NCBI RefSeq assembly: GCF_045277565.1
Contig: NZ_CP123584.1
Coordinates: 744,001-808,000 of the forward strand
Direction of reading: 5' to 3'
From: Aliisedimentitalea scapharcae
GTDB taxonomy: Bacteria; Pseudomonadota; Alphaproteobacteria; Rhodobacterales; Rhodobacteraceae
DNA length: 64,000 bases
Shown here: positions 45,732 through 54,740 of the stretch, piece after piece
How the letters are laid out: each line of letters begins with the position of its first letter
Numbering within the stretch: position 1 is the first letter of the stretch
Program-made: the position numbers and the translations under genes
The notes under the pieces: model-generated
Seen by the model: the letters and a program-made list of their open reading frames with translations, nothing else
Told to the model about the DNA's origin: nothing
The model's database searches: none

Positions 45732-46283
45732 TCAGTTGCTGACGCCTGCGCGACGTATTGGAATGCGGTTCTGGGGCATGGCGCTGACTGCTGGCCGGGC
45801 TACCGGATCCTCGTCAGAGGCAAAAAACGCCGAAAAGCCGCCTTCGGAAGGATCTGTGTTTTCTTCCGTGGGCAGTTCAACATAGTCCATCGGGTCGCCA
45901 TACCCCAGTGCACTGCGGGCCGACCGCGACAATGCCCCCAGAGCAGACATGAGCTTCCCCGGTGCTGCGAGTGGCGTTCCGTCGGTCGTGAATTCGGGGT
46001 TTTGTGTGTCCGGGTTGGCCTCAGAGACCGTTTCAGTGGTCAGCGTCGCGGTATCTACCTGGGTCGCGGCGGGCACGTGGTTGGTCCAGGACGACAGCTT
46101 TTGCGTTACCTGGGGTGTGCTGGCCAGGATGGCACCCATGGACAAGGCGCACCCAACAACAAGACACCAGCCTGCTACACGCAGATAGACGGGTTTACGT
46201 GTTGGTTCCCGTAAAACGGCCCCGAGCGTGATTTCGTCGGGAAGCGTGGGAACGGATGAGGCGGCAGCGGTTTCCTGTTTCAT
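45732..46283 (-). CDS. Hypothetical single-pass membrane protein
   Basis: This 183-residue protein has a cytosolic N-terminus of about 32 residues, one membrane helix at about 33-54 (VAGWCLVVGCALSMGAILAS), and a long Thr/Pro/Asp-rich outside part ending in a basic tail (NRIPIRRAGVSN). I do not recognise a family. It lies downstream of fabI on the same strand, separated by about 100 bp and an imperfect hairpin. Confidence 0.7.
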   Translation of the reverse strand: MKQETAAASSVPTLPDEITLGAVLREPTRKPVYLRVAGWCLVVGCALSMGAILASTPQVTQKLSSWTNHVPAATQVDTATLTTETVSEANPDTQNPEFTTDGTPLAAPGKLMSALGALSRSARSALGYGDPMDYVELPTEENTDPSEGGFSAFFASDEDPVARPAVSAMPQNRIPIRRAGVSN

Positions 46284-46310
46284 GTCGTCTGTCTAGCAAC
46301 GAATCATGGC

Positions 46311-46357
46311 AACCAAGGGGCAATGCCATGACGGAGCCACGGCAATTGCCTTGGGTT
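46311..46357 (-). terminator. Imperfect hairpin after fabI
   Basis: The arms at 46311-46327 and 46341-46357 pair with small bulges (core GGCAAT/ATTGCC and CCAAGG/CCTTGG). They lie between the fabI stop and the next gene, and may end the fabB-fabI transcript. Confidence 0.4.
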
Positions 46358-46382
46358 TGAAATCCCGCCAGTTGCGAGGTGA

Positions 46383-47174
46383 TCAGAGATGATCCGGCTG
46401 CGGCATGCCCAGAACGTGGAACCCGCCGTCGACGCGGATGATTTCACCAGTCGTACAGGCACCTGCGTCCGATGCCAGGTAAACTGCCGTACCGCCAACG
46501 GCCTCCAGCGTTGCGTTCGACCGCATGGGGGCGTTTTGGTCAGTATGTTTGAATGTCTTGCGCGCCCCACCAATTGCGGCCCCGGCCAGGGTCTTCATGG
46601 GACCGGGCGAGATCGCGTTGACGCGAATGCCTTCGGGACCCAGATCATTGGCCAGATAACGGGTTGCCGACTCCAGGGCCGCTTTGGCCACGCCCATGAC
46701 GTTATAGTTGGGGACGACACGGTTTGACCCCTGATAGGTGAGTGTCAGCAGGGTGCCACCATTGTCCTGCATCAGCGGATAGGCCCGGCGCGCCACCTCT
46801 ATGAAAGAGTAGGCGCTGATATCCATCGAATTCTTGAAATTCGCACGGCTGGTGTTCAGGAACCGGCCTGTCAGCTCTGTTTTGTCCGAATAGGCGACGG
46901 CATGAACCACGAAATCTATCGTTGGCCACCGCGCGCCCAATTGTTCGAATGCGGTATCCAATGATGCGTCATCGGTGACATCCACATCGACCATGAAATC
47001 CGAACCGACGCTGGCGGCCAGCGGTTCCAACCGCTTGCCAAAGGCGTCGCCCTGATAGGTAAAGGCAAGTTCGGCCCCGGCTTCGGCCATGGCCTTGGCG
47101 ATGCCCCATGCGATCGACCGGTCGTTGGCGACGCCCATGATCAAGCCGCGTTTGCCTTGCAAAAGTCCCGACAT
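46383..47174 (-). CDS. fabI: Enoyl-[acyl-carrier-protein] reductase (NADH)
   Basis: This 263-residue enzyme does the last reduction of fatty-acid elongation. It is an SDR-type reductase with GKRGLIMGVANDRSIAWGI at the N-terminus and the Tyr-x6-Lys active-site pair in PNYNVMGVAKAALE. Triclosan-type inhibitors target this family. Its gene is downstream of fabB with a 6-bp gap and is in the same operon. Confidence 0.95.
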   Translation of the reverse strand: MSGLLQGKRGLIMGVANDRSIAWGIAKAMAEAGAELAFTYQGDAFGKRLEPLAASVGSDFMVDVDVTDDASLDTAFEQLGARWPTIDFVVHAVAYSDKTELTGRFLNTSRANFKNSMDISAYSFIEVARRAYPLMQDNGGTLLTLTYQGSNRVVPNYNVMGVAKAALESATRYLANDLGPEGIRVNAISPGPMKTLAGAAIGGARKTFKHTDQNAPMRSNATLEAVGGTAVYLASDAGACTTGEIIRVDGGFHVLGMPQPDHL

Positions 47175-47180
47175 CAGCGC

Positions 47181-48410
47181 TTACCCCTTGTACTTGCTCA
47201 GGATCATCGACCCATTGGTGCCACCAAAGCCGAAACTGTTGGTCATTACGGAATCAAGACCTGCGTTTTCGACCAGTTCAGTGGCAATTTCACCCGGTTG
47301 AATACCCTCGGCGAGCGTTTCGACGTTGATCGACGGTGTGATGAAGTCATTGTCCAGCATCAGCAGGCAAAAGATTGCCTCCAGCGCACCGGCTGCTCCC
47401 TGGGCGTGGCCGGTCATGGATTTGGTCGAACTGATGGGCGGCACATACCCTTGGCCAAATACCCGGCGGCAGGCTTCGACTTCGCCGACATCGCCGACCG
47501 GGGTCGATGTGCCATGGGCATTGATATAGCTGACCTTGCGATCTTCGGGCAGGGTGGACAGGGCCAGACGCATGGCGCGTTCGCCACCTTCGCCCGACGG
47601 GGCCACCATGTCATGTCCGTCCGAAGTCGCGGCAAAACCGGTGACTTCGGCATAGATCTTGGCACCGCGCGCCAAGGCGTGATCCAGATCTTCCAGCACG
47701 ACAATGCCGCCGCCGCCCGAAATCACGAACCCGTCGCGGTCTTCGTCAAAGGCACGAGAGGCCTTGTCAGGGTTGTCGTTCTGTTTCGAAGACATCGCGC
47801 CCATGGCGTCGAACAGACAGGACAGGGTCCAGTCCAGTTCCTCGCCGCCGCCGGCAAACATCACGTCCTGTTTGCCCATCATGATCTGTTCCGCAGCGTT
47901 GCCGATGCAATGCAGCGAGGTCGAACAGGCAGAGGTGATCGAATAGTTGATGCCTTTGATCTTGAACGCAGTGGCCAGATTGGCCGAAATCGTCGAAGAC
48001 ATGCATTTTGGCACGGCGAACGGCCCGATGCGTTTGGTCGCGCCGGTTTTGGCCACCACCTGATGCGCGGCCAGCATGGCGCTGGTCGATGGACCGCCGG
48101 ATCCAGCCACCAGGCCGGTGCGCGTATTGACCACATCATCTTCGCCCAATCCCGCGTCAGCGATGGCCTGGGTCATGGCAATATGGGCATAGGCGGCACC
48201 GGGTCCCATAAAGCGCAGGGTGCGTTTGTCCACCAGTTCCTTGATGTCGAGCTTGAGCGTACCAGCAACCTGGCTGCGGAACCCGTGTTCCACCATTTCA
48301 GGACTGGCAACGATGCCCGATTTTCCGGCTTTCAAGGAGGTGATGACCTCCTGAGCATTGTTCCCGATCGACGAGACGATCCCCAGCCCGGTAACGACGA
48401 CACGACGCAT
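47181..48410 (-). CDS. fabB: Beta-ketoacyl-ACP synthase I
   Basis: This 409-residue condensing enzyme has the catalytic Cys-His-His set: TSACSTSLHCIG, NAHGTSTPVGD and KSMTGHAQGAAGALEAIF. FabB elongates unsaturated intermediates made by FabA. In related genomes it follows fabA directly. Here 5.2 kb with two opposite-strand genes separates them, so fabB must use a promoter in 48411-48723. Confidence 0.95.
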   Translation of the reverse strand: MRRVVVTGLGIVSSIGNNAQEVITSLKAGKSGIVASPEMVEHGFRSQVAGTLKLDIKELVDKRTLRFMGPGAAYAHIAMTQAIADAGLGEDDVVNTRTGLVAGSGGPSTSAMLAAHQVVAKTGATKRIGPFAVPKCMSSTISANLATAFKIKGINYSITSACSTSLHCIGNAAEQIMMGKQDVMFAGGGEELDWTLSCLFDAMGAMSSKQNDNPDKASRAFDEDRDGFVISGGGGIVVLEDLDHALARGAKIYAEVTGFAATSDGHDMVAPSGEGGERAMRLALSTLPEDRKVSYINAHGTSTPVGDVGEVEACRRVFGQGYVPPISSTKSMTGHAQGAAGALEAIFCLLMLDNDFITPSINVETLAEGIQPGEIATELVENAGLDSVMTNSFGFGGTNGSMILSKYKG

Positions 48411-48723
48411 ACGTGCACTCCCTTGTTTGCTTAAGCCTTAGTAGGCTTTGAGGGGGAGAGGTGCAAGATGGGTTGGGGCAGAGCCCAGTCGGCGTTTCCA
48501 ATCGCGCGGCGGGACGCGGGTGTCAAACGAGTTGAAACAACAGGGATGGCCATCTTCAGGGCCACATCCTGTTTCCTGTTACAGAACCGGATAGGGCAAT
48601 TGTTTATGAACAATTTCTAGACAAGTTTCCGTGCAGGGGTGTTAGCCTGCACACGATAGAATTAAGTTATTTACGAGATTGGTGAATTCATGGCTCAGTC
48701 GGTTTTTTTGGAAGACCGTTATC
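48411..48723. other. Divergent intergenic region of fabB and the RTX gene
   Basis: This region must hold promoters for fabB (minus) and the RTX gene (plus). A perfect inverted repeat AATTGTT-tatg-AACAATT lies at 48598-48615. TAGAAT at 48657-48662 is a possible -10 for the RTX gene, but no good -35 was found. No gene is seen. An ATG at 48690 opens only a short frame. Confidence 0.45.
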
Positions 48724-51700
48724 TTGAAAAAAACCCTCACACTGACACCGAATGACGGGTCAGGATCTGTCTGGCAGATTTTGCCGAATGGCGGTCTTGG
48801 CGTGATAACTCAAAGCACGACAGAGGCAATTCGAACTCTCACGTATTCTGTGTTCGATGTTTCGGGAGAAATCGTGGGATCCCCAATTGTTCTCGCCTCT
48901 GTGCCAAAGGACAGTGGGTATTTGAGAGGCGATTTTGTTGTTGGGTCTACTGGTGACGTTTCCATCCAATATAGCGTGGTTACAGGCAGGTCCTATTTCC
49001 ACTCTCACAAGGTGCCTGCCGGGGATCGTGTGGAAACGGAACTTCGCCACGTCAGTCTGACCGAAGACGGTGCTTTGGATGGAACACAAAGTCTTGCCAG
49101 CTGGTCCGGGTACATTCCGGAACTCCGCCTTACGGCGTTGAATGATGGTGGTCTGGCGCTTGTGTATTCGGGCGAGCCAAAGGACTGGATCGCGCCCGCC
49201 TCGCCCGGGGGGTATACTTTGGCGTCCATACCCGATCCGGACAGTCTGTTGCAAAGATTTGACGCTGATGGCAACCCGGTTGGTTCACCATCTGTTTGGA
49301 CCAACCCGGGCGTTGCAGACCTGTATCGTGACATTGGGCTGGGCCGTGGTGGCGTCGAAGTGTCGGAAGTTTTGAGCATCTTTGAACGCCCGGATGGCAC
49401 TGCGCTTGTGATCGTGGCAGAGCCGTTTGGTGCCGAATCCCGTTCCTACGGTCTCGAACCGCCTGCCCACATTTACAGCTATATTCTGCAGGCTGACGGC
49501 ACATTGGGCGCGCGTCAAACGTTGTTCGATAACCCGCTGTCTGACCCAAATCCGTCTTCTGTTTGGGACCAGGACGGTGAAATCCAACAGTGGCAGATTG
49601 TGACGCTTGGGGATGGAACGTCCGCGTTTCTGAGCGTGCGCGGCTTTGTCGTTGGAGAAACACCAGACGGGTCATTGGATTATCATGCTTCGATCATGAT
49701 GCAAGGGATCGACGCAAACGGTGCTTTGACAGGCGAAGCACGCGAGTTGGTGCGGTTCGACGCGTCCTATGCCAGCTTTGTCCAGCTTTTGGATGTGGAG
49801 CTGAATGCGGATGGGGCTTTGGTTCTGGTAACGTCTTCGGTTAGGTCGGGCTTCGACAAACACGTTGTGCCGGATGACGGGACAGAGGTTGTCAGCATCA
49901 ATTTGGTCGACAAGGCAGAGGATCCTCTGGCTGGTCTGTTTTATGAACGAACCGCGATCGCGGAAATTCGCCCCGACGGTGGTGTCGTATTGCTCAGAGG
50001 CGGGCAGCTTGAGGATACCGGCGGGCCCCAAGAAGACGTGATTTATCTGTCAACCTATGCCGCTGACGGACAAAGCGAAGGACCGGGAATTCGCCTTGGA
50101 GACAAAAGAAACATCAACTGGCGAGAACTGAACGTCACGGCGGATGGTTTGATTACGGCGGTTTGGGACAATGCAGGCGAACCTGGTGATCCCTATGTCG
50201 GACGATTGATTGACGGGGCAGCATTTCACGTTCTGTCGCCGCGTATTCTGACAGACGATGCCGATTTGGAAACACTGGACAGCCCTGGATTTGTTGATGG
50301 GGCCGCCGGTGACGATACATTGACTGGCAGTGACGGGGATGATCGCCTGATCGGTGGCACCGGCAACGACATGCTGAGCGGCGGGCTGGGTCATGATCTG
50401 TTTCTTGCCGGTGCAGGCGACGATACGATTCACGGCTCCGATGGCACGGATGTCGCCTTTTGGGCTGGAAACTGGGCGGATTATACCGCCGTTTTGGTCG
50501 CGGAGACGGAGGTTCCCGAGCACCTTCGGGATATGGGGCCAGTGTATGCTATCACGGGGCGCAACAGCCGCACCGGGGATGGGCAGGATTTGATCCTTGG
50601 GATCGAAGAGCTTGTTTTTGATAACCGTCGGATGACACTTGACGAACTGGTCACGGAAACTCTGCGCGAGACAGGTGCCTTTGACGATGTGATCGAGGGT
50701 GTACCCGGAGAGAATGAGACACTTGACGGGGGCATCGGGAACGACACGCTGCGCGGCCTGGATGGTGACGACTCTCTTGTCGGGGGCGAGGATATCGATT
50801 TGCTGGAGGGCGGATCCGGCGATGATACGCTAGTTGGCGGTGACGGGGTCGATGTTCTGGATGGAGGAGAAGGCACCGATACAGCCGTCTTTTCCGGAAA
50901 CTGGCGGGACTATGACTTTGCGTTGACGGGAATACCGGAGCGGTTTTCGTCGATACCCGAGATTCCAATGTCTTTGGAGCGGGAGGGGCAGGCCATTGTT
51001 GTGACCGCGCGTGACGATGCGCTGGGTGATGATCAGACAGATTTCCTCTATAATATAGAAGACTTGGTTTTCGCGGATCGCAGCGATAGCGCTTATCAGA
51101 TCTTGCTCGAAGCGGGGACGTTCAACCTTTACCTGAATGGCACACCAGGTGCTGATACCATTACCGGTGGCATCGGGAATGACCAGATCGACGGAGACGC
51201 AGGCAATGACCTGATTTTTGGCGGCCCGGGCAACGACTACCTGAATGGGTCCTACAGCGATGATTCCATCGAAGGCGGCCGGGGCAACGATACGCTGGAA
51301 GGCGATTTTGGAAACGACACGTTGGATGGTGGGCCCGGAGACGACGAATTGCAATCTGGAGGCGGAGAAGGTGACGTTCTGCGTGGGGGGGATGGCAACG
51401 ACTCTCTGAACGGATGGTACGGCCCGACCACCCAGGAAGGCGGCGCGGGTGATGACCGGCTGTGGGGTGGGAATGCGGATGACGTTTTGTATGGTCAAAG
51501 CGGGGTCGATACCATCGACGGGAACGAAGGAAATGACTTCGCGGATGGTGGCGACGGGGACGATTACGTTCGTGGCCAGGAGGGCAGTGACTATTTGTTC
51601 GGGCGCGCAGGAAACGACACGATCAATGGTGGGCAGGGCTCTGACACGATCAATGGGGGTGTGGGCGATGATCTGATCATCGGCGGAAGCGACATGGCCG

Positions 51701-52254
51701 AATTTGATCTGGCAGACATGATTCTGGCGGGTGACGGTGATGATCATGTGCTTGCTGGCGCAGGAAATGATCATGTGTTTGGCCAGGATGGCAATGACCG
51801 TATCCTGGGTGGTCTGGGTGCGGACACGTTGGTTGGTCAGCAGGGCAATGACACGCTCAGCGGAGGGGCGCTTTCGGATCTGGTGTTTGGCGGCGATGGA
51901 GATGACTATTTGAATGGCGGCTTTGGGCATGATCGGCTCAACGGCGGAAGCGGTGCGGATCGTTTCTTTCATGTCGGAGTTCCGGGACATGGGTCCGACT
52001 GGATTCAGGACTATTCATCTGATGATGGGGATATTCTGCTCTGGGGTGGCGGGGCCGCGGCCCGAGGCGATTTTCAGGTCAATTTTGCGCACACCGCCAA
52101 TGGTGTTGGTGAACGCGCGGGCGAGGACTTGCAGCAGGAGGCCTTTGCGATCTACAGGCCCACCGGTCAAATCATCTGGGCGCTGGTTGATGGTCAGGGC
52201 CAGGACGAAATCAATCTCCGGATCGCAGGCGAAACCTTTGACCTGTTGGTCTGA
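48724..52254 (+). CDS. RTX calcium-binding protein, probable type I secretion substrate
   Basis: This is a protein of about 1176 residues with no Sec signal peptide. The first 530 or so residues form a non-RTX region rich in short beta-repeats (perhaps a beta-propeller). Three blocks of GGxGxDxLx nonapeptides follow (coordinates about 50299-50460, 50725-50892 and 51148-51975), then a C-terminal part of about 90 residues resembling RTX secretion signals, with GSDWIQDYSSDDGDILLWGG. Calcium-triggered folding after type I export is expected. TTG at 48724, with GGAAG 9 bases upstream, is preferred to TTG/GTG at 48679/48682. No HlyB/HlyD/TolC genes are adjacent; the next gene encodes only an ABC membrane domain. 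Confidence 0.88.
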   Translation: MKKTLTLTPNDGSGSVWQILPNGGLGVITQSTTEAIRTLTYSVFDVSGEIVGSPIVLASVPKDSGYLRGDFVVGSTGDVSIQYSVVTGRSYFHSHKVPAGDRVETELRHVSLTEDGALDGTQSLASWSGYIPELRLTALNDGGLALVYSGEPKDWIAPASPGGYTLASIPDPDSLLQRFDADGNPVGSPSVWTNPGVADLYRDIGLGRGGVEVSEVLSIFERPDGTALVIVAEPFGAESRSYGLEPPAHIYSYILQADGTLGARQTLFDNPLSDPNPSSVWDQDGEIQQWQIVTLGDGTSAFLSVRGFVVGETPDGSLDYHASIMMQGIDANGALTGEARELVRFDASYASFVQLLDVELNADGALVLVTSSVRSGFDKHVVPDDGTEVVSINLVDKAEDPLAGLFYERTAIAEIRPDGGVVLLRGGQLEDTGGPQEDVIYLSTYAADGQSEGPGIRLGDKRNINWRELNVTADGLITAVWDNAGEPGDPYVGRLIDGAAFHVLSPRILTDDADLETLDSPGFVDGAAGDDTLTGSDGDDRLIGGTGNDMLSGGLGHDLFLAGAGDDTIHGSDGTDVAFWAGNWADYTAVLVAETEVPEHLRDMGPVYAITGRNSRTGDGQDLILGIEELVFDNRRMTLDELVTETLRETGAFDDVIEGVPGENETLDGGIGNDTLRGLDGDDSLVGGEDIDLLEGGSGDDTLVGGDGVDVLDGGEGTDTAVFSGNWRDYDFALTGIPERFSSIPEIPMSLEREGQAIVVTARDDALGDDQTDFLYNIEDLVFADRSDSAYQILLEAGTFNLYLNGTPGADTITGGIGNDQIDGDAGNDLIFGGPGNDYLNGSYSDDSIEGGRGNDTLEGDFGNDTLDGGPGDDELQSGGGEGDVLRGGDGNDSLNGWYGPTTQEGGAGDDRLWGGNADDVLYGQSGVDTIDGNEGNDFADGGDGDDYVRGQEGSDYLFGRAGNDTINGGQGSDTINGGVGDDLIIGGSDMAEFDLADMILAGDGDDHVLAGAGNDHVFGQDGNDRILGGLGADTLVGQQGNDTLSGGALSDLVFGGDGDDYLNGGFGHDRLNGGSGADRFFHVGVPGHGSDWIQDYSSDDGDILLWGGGAAARGDFQVNFAHTANGVGERAGEDLQQEAFAIYRPTGQIIWALVDGQGQDEINLRIAGETFDLLV
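51148..51975 (+). repeat. Main RTX nonapeptide repeat block
   Basis: Dozens of GGxGxDxUx-type repeats (for example GGIGNDQID, GGPGNDYLN, GGAGDDRLW) run almost without break. They are calcium-binding beta-roll units. Two shorter blocks lie upstream in the same gene. Confidence 0.9.
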
Positions 52255-52501
52255 CCCGGCCACGGATTGCAGGCTGTAACACCAGGCGTTGCCAGTCAGC
52301 GGCGGCGTTCTGGGTTCGGAGACCTGGTACATGGGTGGGGGCGGTGCCAGAGCGGTTGCCCAAGAGCGATTGCCTGTGGCTTTCGCCGGTTTAGCCGCGG
52401 TACTTGTGAGTTCATGAAAGTGGCCTGTTGATCCCGGCCCTGTATTTTTTAATAGTCGTGGGCGTCCATCAGGTGTCAATGTTGTCGCGTAAGGGGGCCA
52501 A

Positions 52502-53428
52502 ATGCTTCAACTCTATCGTGCGATCTGGCGGGTCAGCGGACGGCGTCAGATCATTCTTATCCTGCTATCACTCGCCATTGCTGGCCTCGCAGCAGCACCC
52601 CTGCATTTCCAAAAAGAGATCGTGAACCTACTGACAAAGGGATCTTACGGGGTGTCGCAGCTTTTTACGCTTGGCGCAGGGATGATGGGGGTTGTCTTGC
52701 TCAGCCTGGGGTTCAAATGGCTGATGGGGTATCGTTCGCAAATCCTGGGTGAAGATGTTATCCGGTTGATCCGGAAACGTTTATTGGAAGACTCTGCCGG
52801 CGGAGGGCGCGATCGGGCAAAAATTCCGACCGGTACGCTGTCAACGGCCATTTCGGCCGAGGCCGAAGAGCTGGGCAAGTTCACAGGTAGCGCTTTTTCC
52901 GAACCTGTGATGCAAATCGGAACATTGATCAGTGTGGTTGGCTTTGTGGCATCCACTCAACCCGGACTTGGGATCATAGCTTTTTCGATCATTGCCCCTC
53001 AGGTGCTGATCGTATTGTTGACGCAGCGCAAAGTGAACGTGCTGCTGGCCGAGCGTATCCGGGTTTTACGGCGCGCAACGGACCAGATAACCGCCACCGA
53101 GCTTGACGCCATTGTCCAAACGGTTTTTCAGGAATTCGACCGCATCTATCAGGTCAGGCAATCAATGTTCAAATGGAAGTTGTCGACCAAGTTCCTGTTG
53201 AGCGCAATCAATGGGGCTGGCACGGTAGCTGTCTTTATGATTGGCGGTGTGCTTGTTCTGGAGGGGCGTACGGACGTGGGAACGGTTGTTGCTGCGACGA
53301 TGGGGTTGAGCAGGCTGAATGGGCCAACGGCGTTCTTGATTTCATTTTACCGTCAGGTCAGTGCAAACCGAGTAAAATTTGAACTGTTGCGTGGGTTGAT
53401 AAACCCAAATCAATCTGAAACCGCCTGA
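52502..53428 (+). CDS. ABC transporter membrane domain protein without ATPase domain
   Basis: This 308-residue protein consists only of an ABC exporter membrane domain (helices at about residues 16-36, 52-72, 130-185, 245-270). It stops where a nucleotide-binding domain would begin. It resembles the membrane domain of the degenerate ABC-like protein at 30957-33962, with matched segments GTLSTAISAEAEELGKFTGS, SEPVMQIGTLIS and GGVLVLEGRTDVGTVVAA. It follows the RTX gene after 247 bp on the same strand and may serve it. The missing ATPase must come from another protein, or the protein is not a pump. Confidence 0.82.
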   Translation: MLQLYRAIWRVSGRRQIILILLSLAIAGLAAAPLHFQKEIVNLLTKGSYGVSQLFTLGAGMMGVVLLSLGFKWLMGYRSQILGEDVIRLIRKRLLEDSAGGGRDRAKIPTGTLSTAISAEAEELGKFTGSAFSEPVMQIGTLISVVGFVASTQPGLGIIAFSIIAPQVLIVLLTQRKVNVLLAERIRVLRRATDQITATELDAIVQTVFQEFDRIYQVRQSMFKWKLSTKFLLSAINGAGTVAVFMIGGVLVLEGRTDVGTVVAATMGLSRLNGPTAFLISFYRQVSANRVKFELLRGLINPNQSETA

Positions 53429-53541
53429 GATGGGTTCGGGCGGCTAGAGATCCCTCCAGCCCACAGTCGTTTGGACCGGGGTCGCGGCCTGATCGCATAG
53501 CAACCGTCTGTTTTGCCTTGGGGCGCACAGCCGGCATGAAA

Positions 53542-53563
53542 AAAGAGGCCTGAGGGCCTCTTT
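53542..53563. terminator. Bidirectional terminator between ABC membrane gene and fabA
   Basis: AAAGAGGCC/GGCCTCTTT (53542-53550, 53555-53563) forms a perfect 9-bp stem with a TGAG loop and a preceding A-tract, between convergent genes. Confidence 0.85.
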
Positions 53564-53596
53564 CACTATTCAATATTCTGATCAGCGTTGTTCTGA

Positions 53597-54106
53597 TCAG
53601 CTCTCGCTCAATGCGACTTTCATGCCCTTGACCTGATAGATCACTTCGCCGTCGGCTTCGACGATGCCATCAGCGACGCCCATTGTCAGGCGACGGGTCT
53701 GGATCGCTTTGGTAAAGTCGATCTTGTAGGTCAGCATCTTGCGGTCAGGGCGGACCATGCCGGTCAGTTTGACTTCGCCCGCACCCAGCGCGTAACCGCG
53801 CCCCAACCAGCCACGCCAACCCAAATTGAACCCGGTCAGCTGCCACAAACCGTCCAGTCCCAGACAGCCGGGCATGATCGGATTGCCAGGGAAATGGCAC
53901 TCGAAAAACCACAGATCCGGGTTGATGTCGAATTCGGCGACGATATGACCTTTGCCATGGGCACCGCCATCGGCGCTCACCTCGGTGATCCGGTCCATCA
54001 TCAGCATGGGCGGTGCGGGCAGCTGAGCGTTGCCTGGGCCGAACAAGTCGCCACGGGCACATTTCAGCAGGTCGTCCTTGTCAAAGCTGGTGGGGTATTG
54101 GGACAT
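53597..54106 (-). CDS. fabA: 3-hydroxydecanoyl-ACP dehydratase/isomerase
   Basis: This 169-residue hotdog-fold enzyme dehydrates 3-hydroxydecanoyl-ACP and isomerises trans-2 to cis-3 decenoyl-ACP, the entry to unsaturated fatty acids. The active-site His is in WFFECHFPGNPIMPGCLGLD. The start is the ATG at 54106 (MSQYPTSFDKDDLLKCARGD); the frame is open further but lacks family likeness. It is divergent from irr. It is separated from fabB by the RTX and ABC-membrane genes, which is unusual for this gene set. Confidence 0.95.
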   Translation of the reverse strand: MSQYPTSFDKDDLLKCARGDLFGPGNAQLPAPPMLMMDRITEVSADGGAHGKGHIVAEFDINPDLWFFECHFPGNPIMPGCLGLDGLWQLTGFNLGWRGWLGRGYALGAGEVKLTGMVRPDRKMLTYKIDFTKAIQTRRLTMGVADGIVEADGEVIYQVKGMKVALSES

Positions 54107-54246
54107 GCTGATCCGTCTCCTGGGTAGGGTCTTTGCGTTTCTGATCTCGCGCACGAGTATCCTGACCCCTCTAGCATTGGGCCAAAGGGTCCCGCAAGTG
54201 TGCGAAAGCGCCCCGTTTCAAGGTAAATCGTCACTGTTGCGAATGA

Positions 54247-54283
54247 AATTCATTTGAATTCCAACTCGCACTGGCCCTATATA
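54247..54283 (+). promoter_or_regulatory. irr promoter with overlapping inverted repeat
   Basis: TTGAAT (54254-54259) and TATATA (54278-54283), 18 bp apart, make a good sigma-70-type promoter 31 bp before irr. The -35 overlaps a perfect dyad AATTCA-tt-TGAATT (54247-54260), a candidate site for Irr itself or another iron regulator. Confidence 0.5.
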
Positions 54284-54314
54284 TACGATCAATAGCATCA
54301 AAGCAGGTCCGTCC

Positions 54315-54737
54315 ATGACGCCGAACAGTTTGGAAATTGTAACCGATTGGCTGGTTACAGCCGGGTTGCGTCCAACCCGGCAGCGGGTGGCGTTGGCCGA
54401 ATTGTTGGTCGGGGACGGCAAACACCGTCATGTCACTGCAGAAAGTCTGTTTGATGCTGCCAAAGATACCGGAGCGGCGGTGTCGTTGGCGACGGTCTAT
54501 AATACGCTGCGGGCCTTTTGCGACGCTGGTGTGCTGCAGGAAATCACGGTGGACGGCTCCAAAAGCTACTTTGACACCAACACCCACGACCATCCGCATT
54601 TCTTCTGGGAAGATGAGGGCCGTTTGACCGACGCTCCGTCGGATCAACTGGTAATCCAAAGGGTTCCGGACGCGCCTGAGGGTGTCGAAATCGCGTCAGT
54701 CGACGTTGTAATCCGATTGCGCAAAATCAACCGCTGA
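54315..54737 (+). CDS. irr: Iron response regulator Irr (Fur family)
   Basis: This 140-residue Fur-family protein has the winged helix GLRPTRQRVALAELL and SLATVYNTLRAFCDAGVLQE, and the His-rich heme/metal region FDTNTHDHPHFFWE typical of Irr. No N-terminal GCPWHD-type heme regulatory motif is present, as in rhodobacterial Irr. Irr represses heme and iron-using genes under low iron. It is divergent from fabA, a conserved rhodobacterial pairing. Confidence 0.93.
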   Translation: MTPNSLEIVTDWLVTAGLRPTRQRVALAELLVGDGKHRHVTAESLFDAAKDTGAAVSLATVYNTLRAFCDAGVLQEITVDGSKSYFDTNTHDHPHFFWEDEGRLTDAPSDQLVIQRVPDAPEGVEIASVDVVIRLRKINR

Positions 54738-54740
54738 CAT

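Noticed and set aside
48690..48756. Short ATG frame at the RTX start
   Set aside because: It ends after 22 codons and could join the RTX frame only by slippage. The TTG at 48724 has a better ribosome-binding site.
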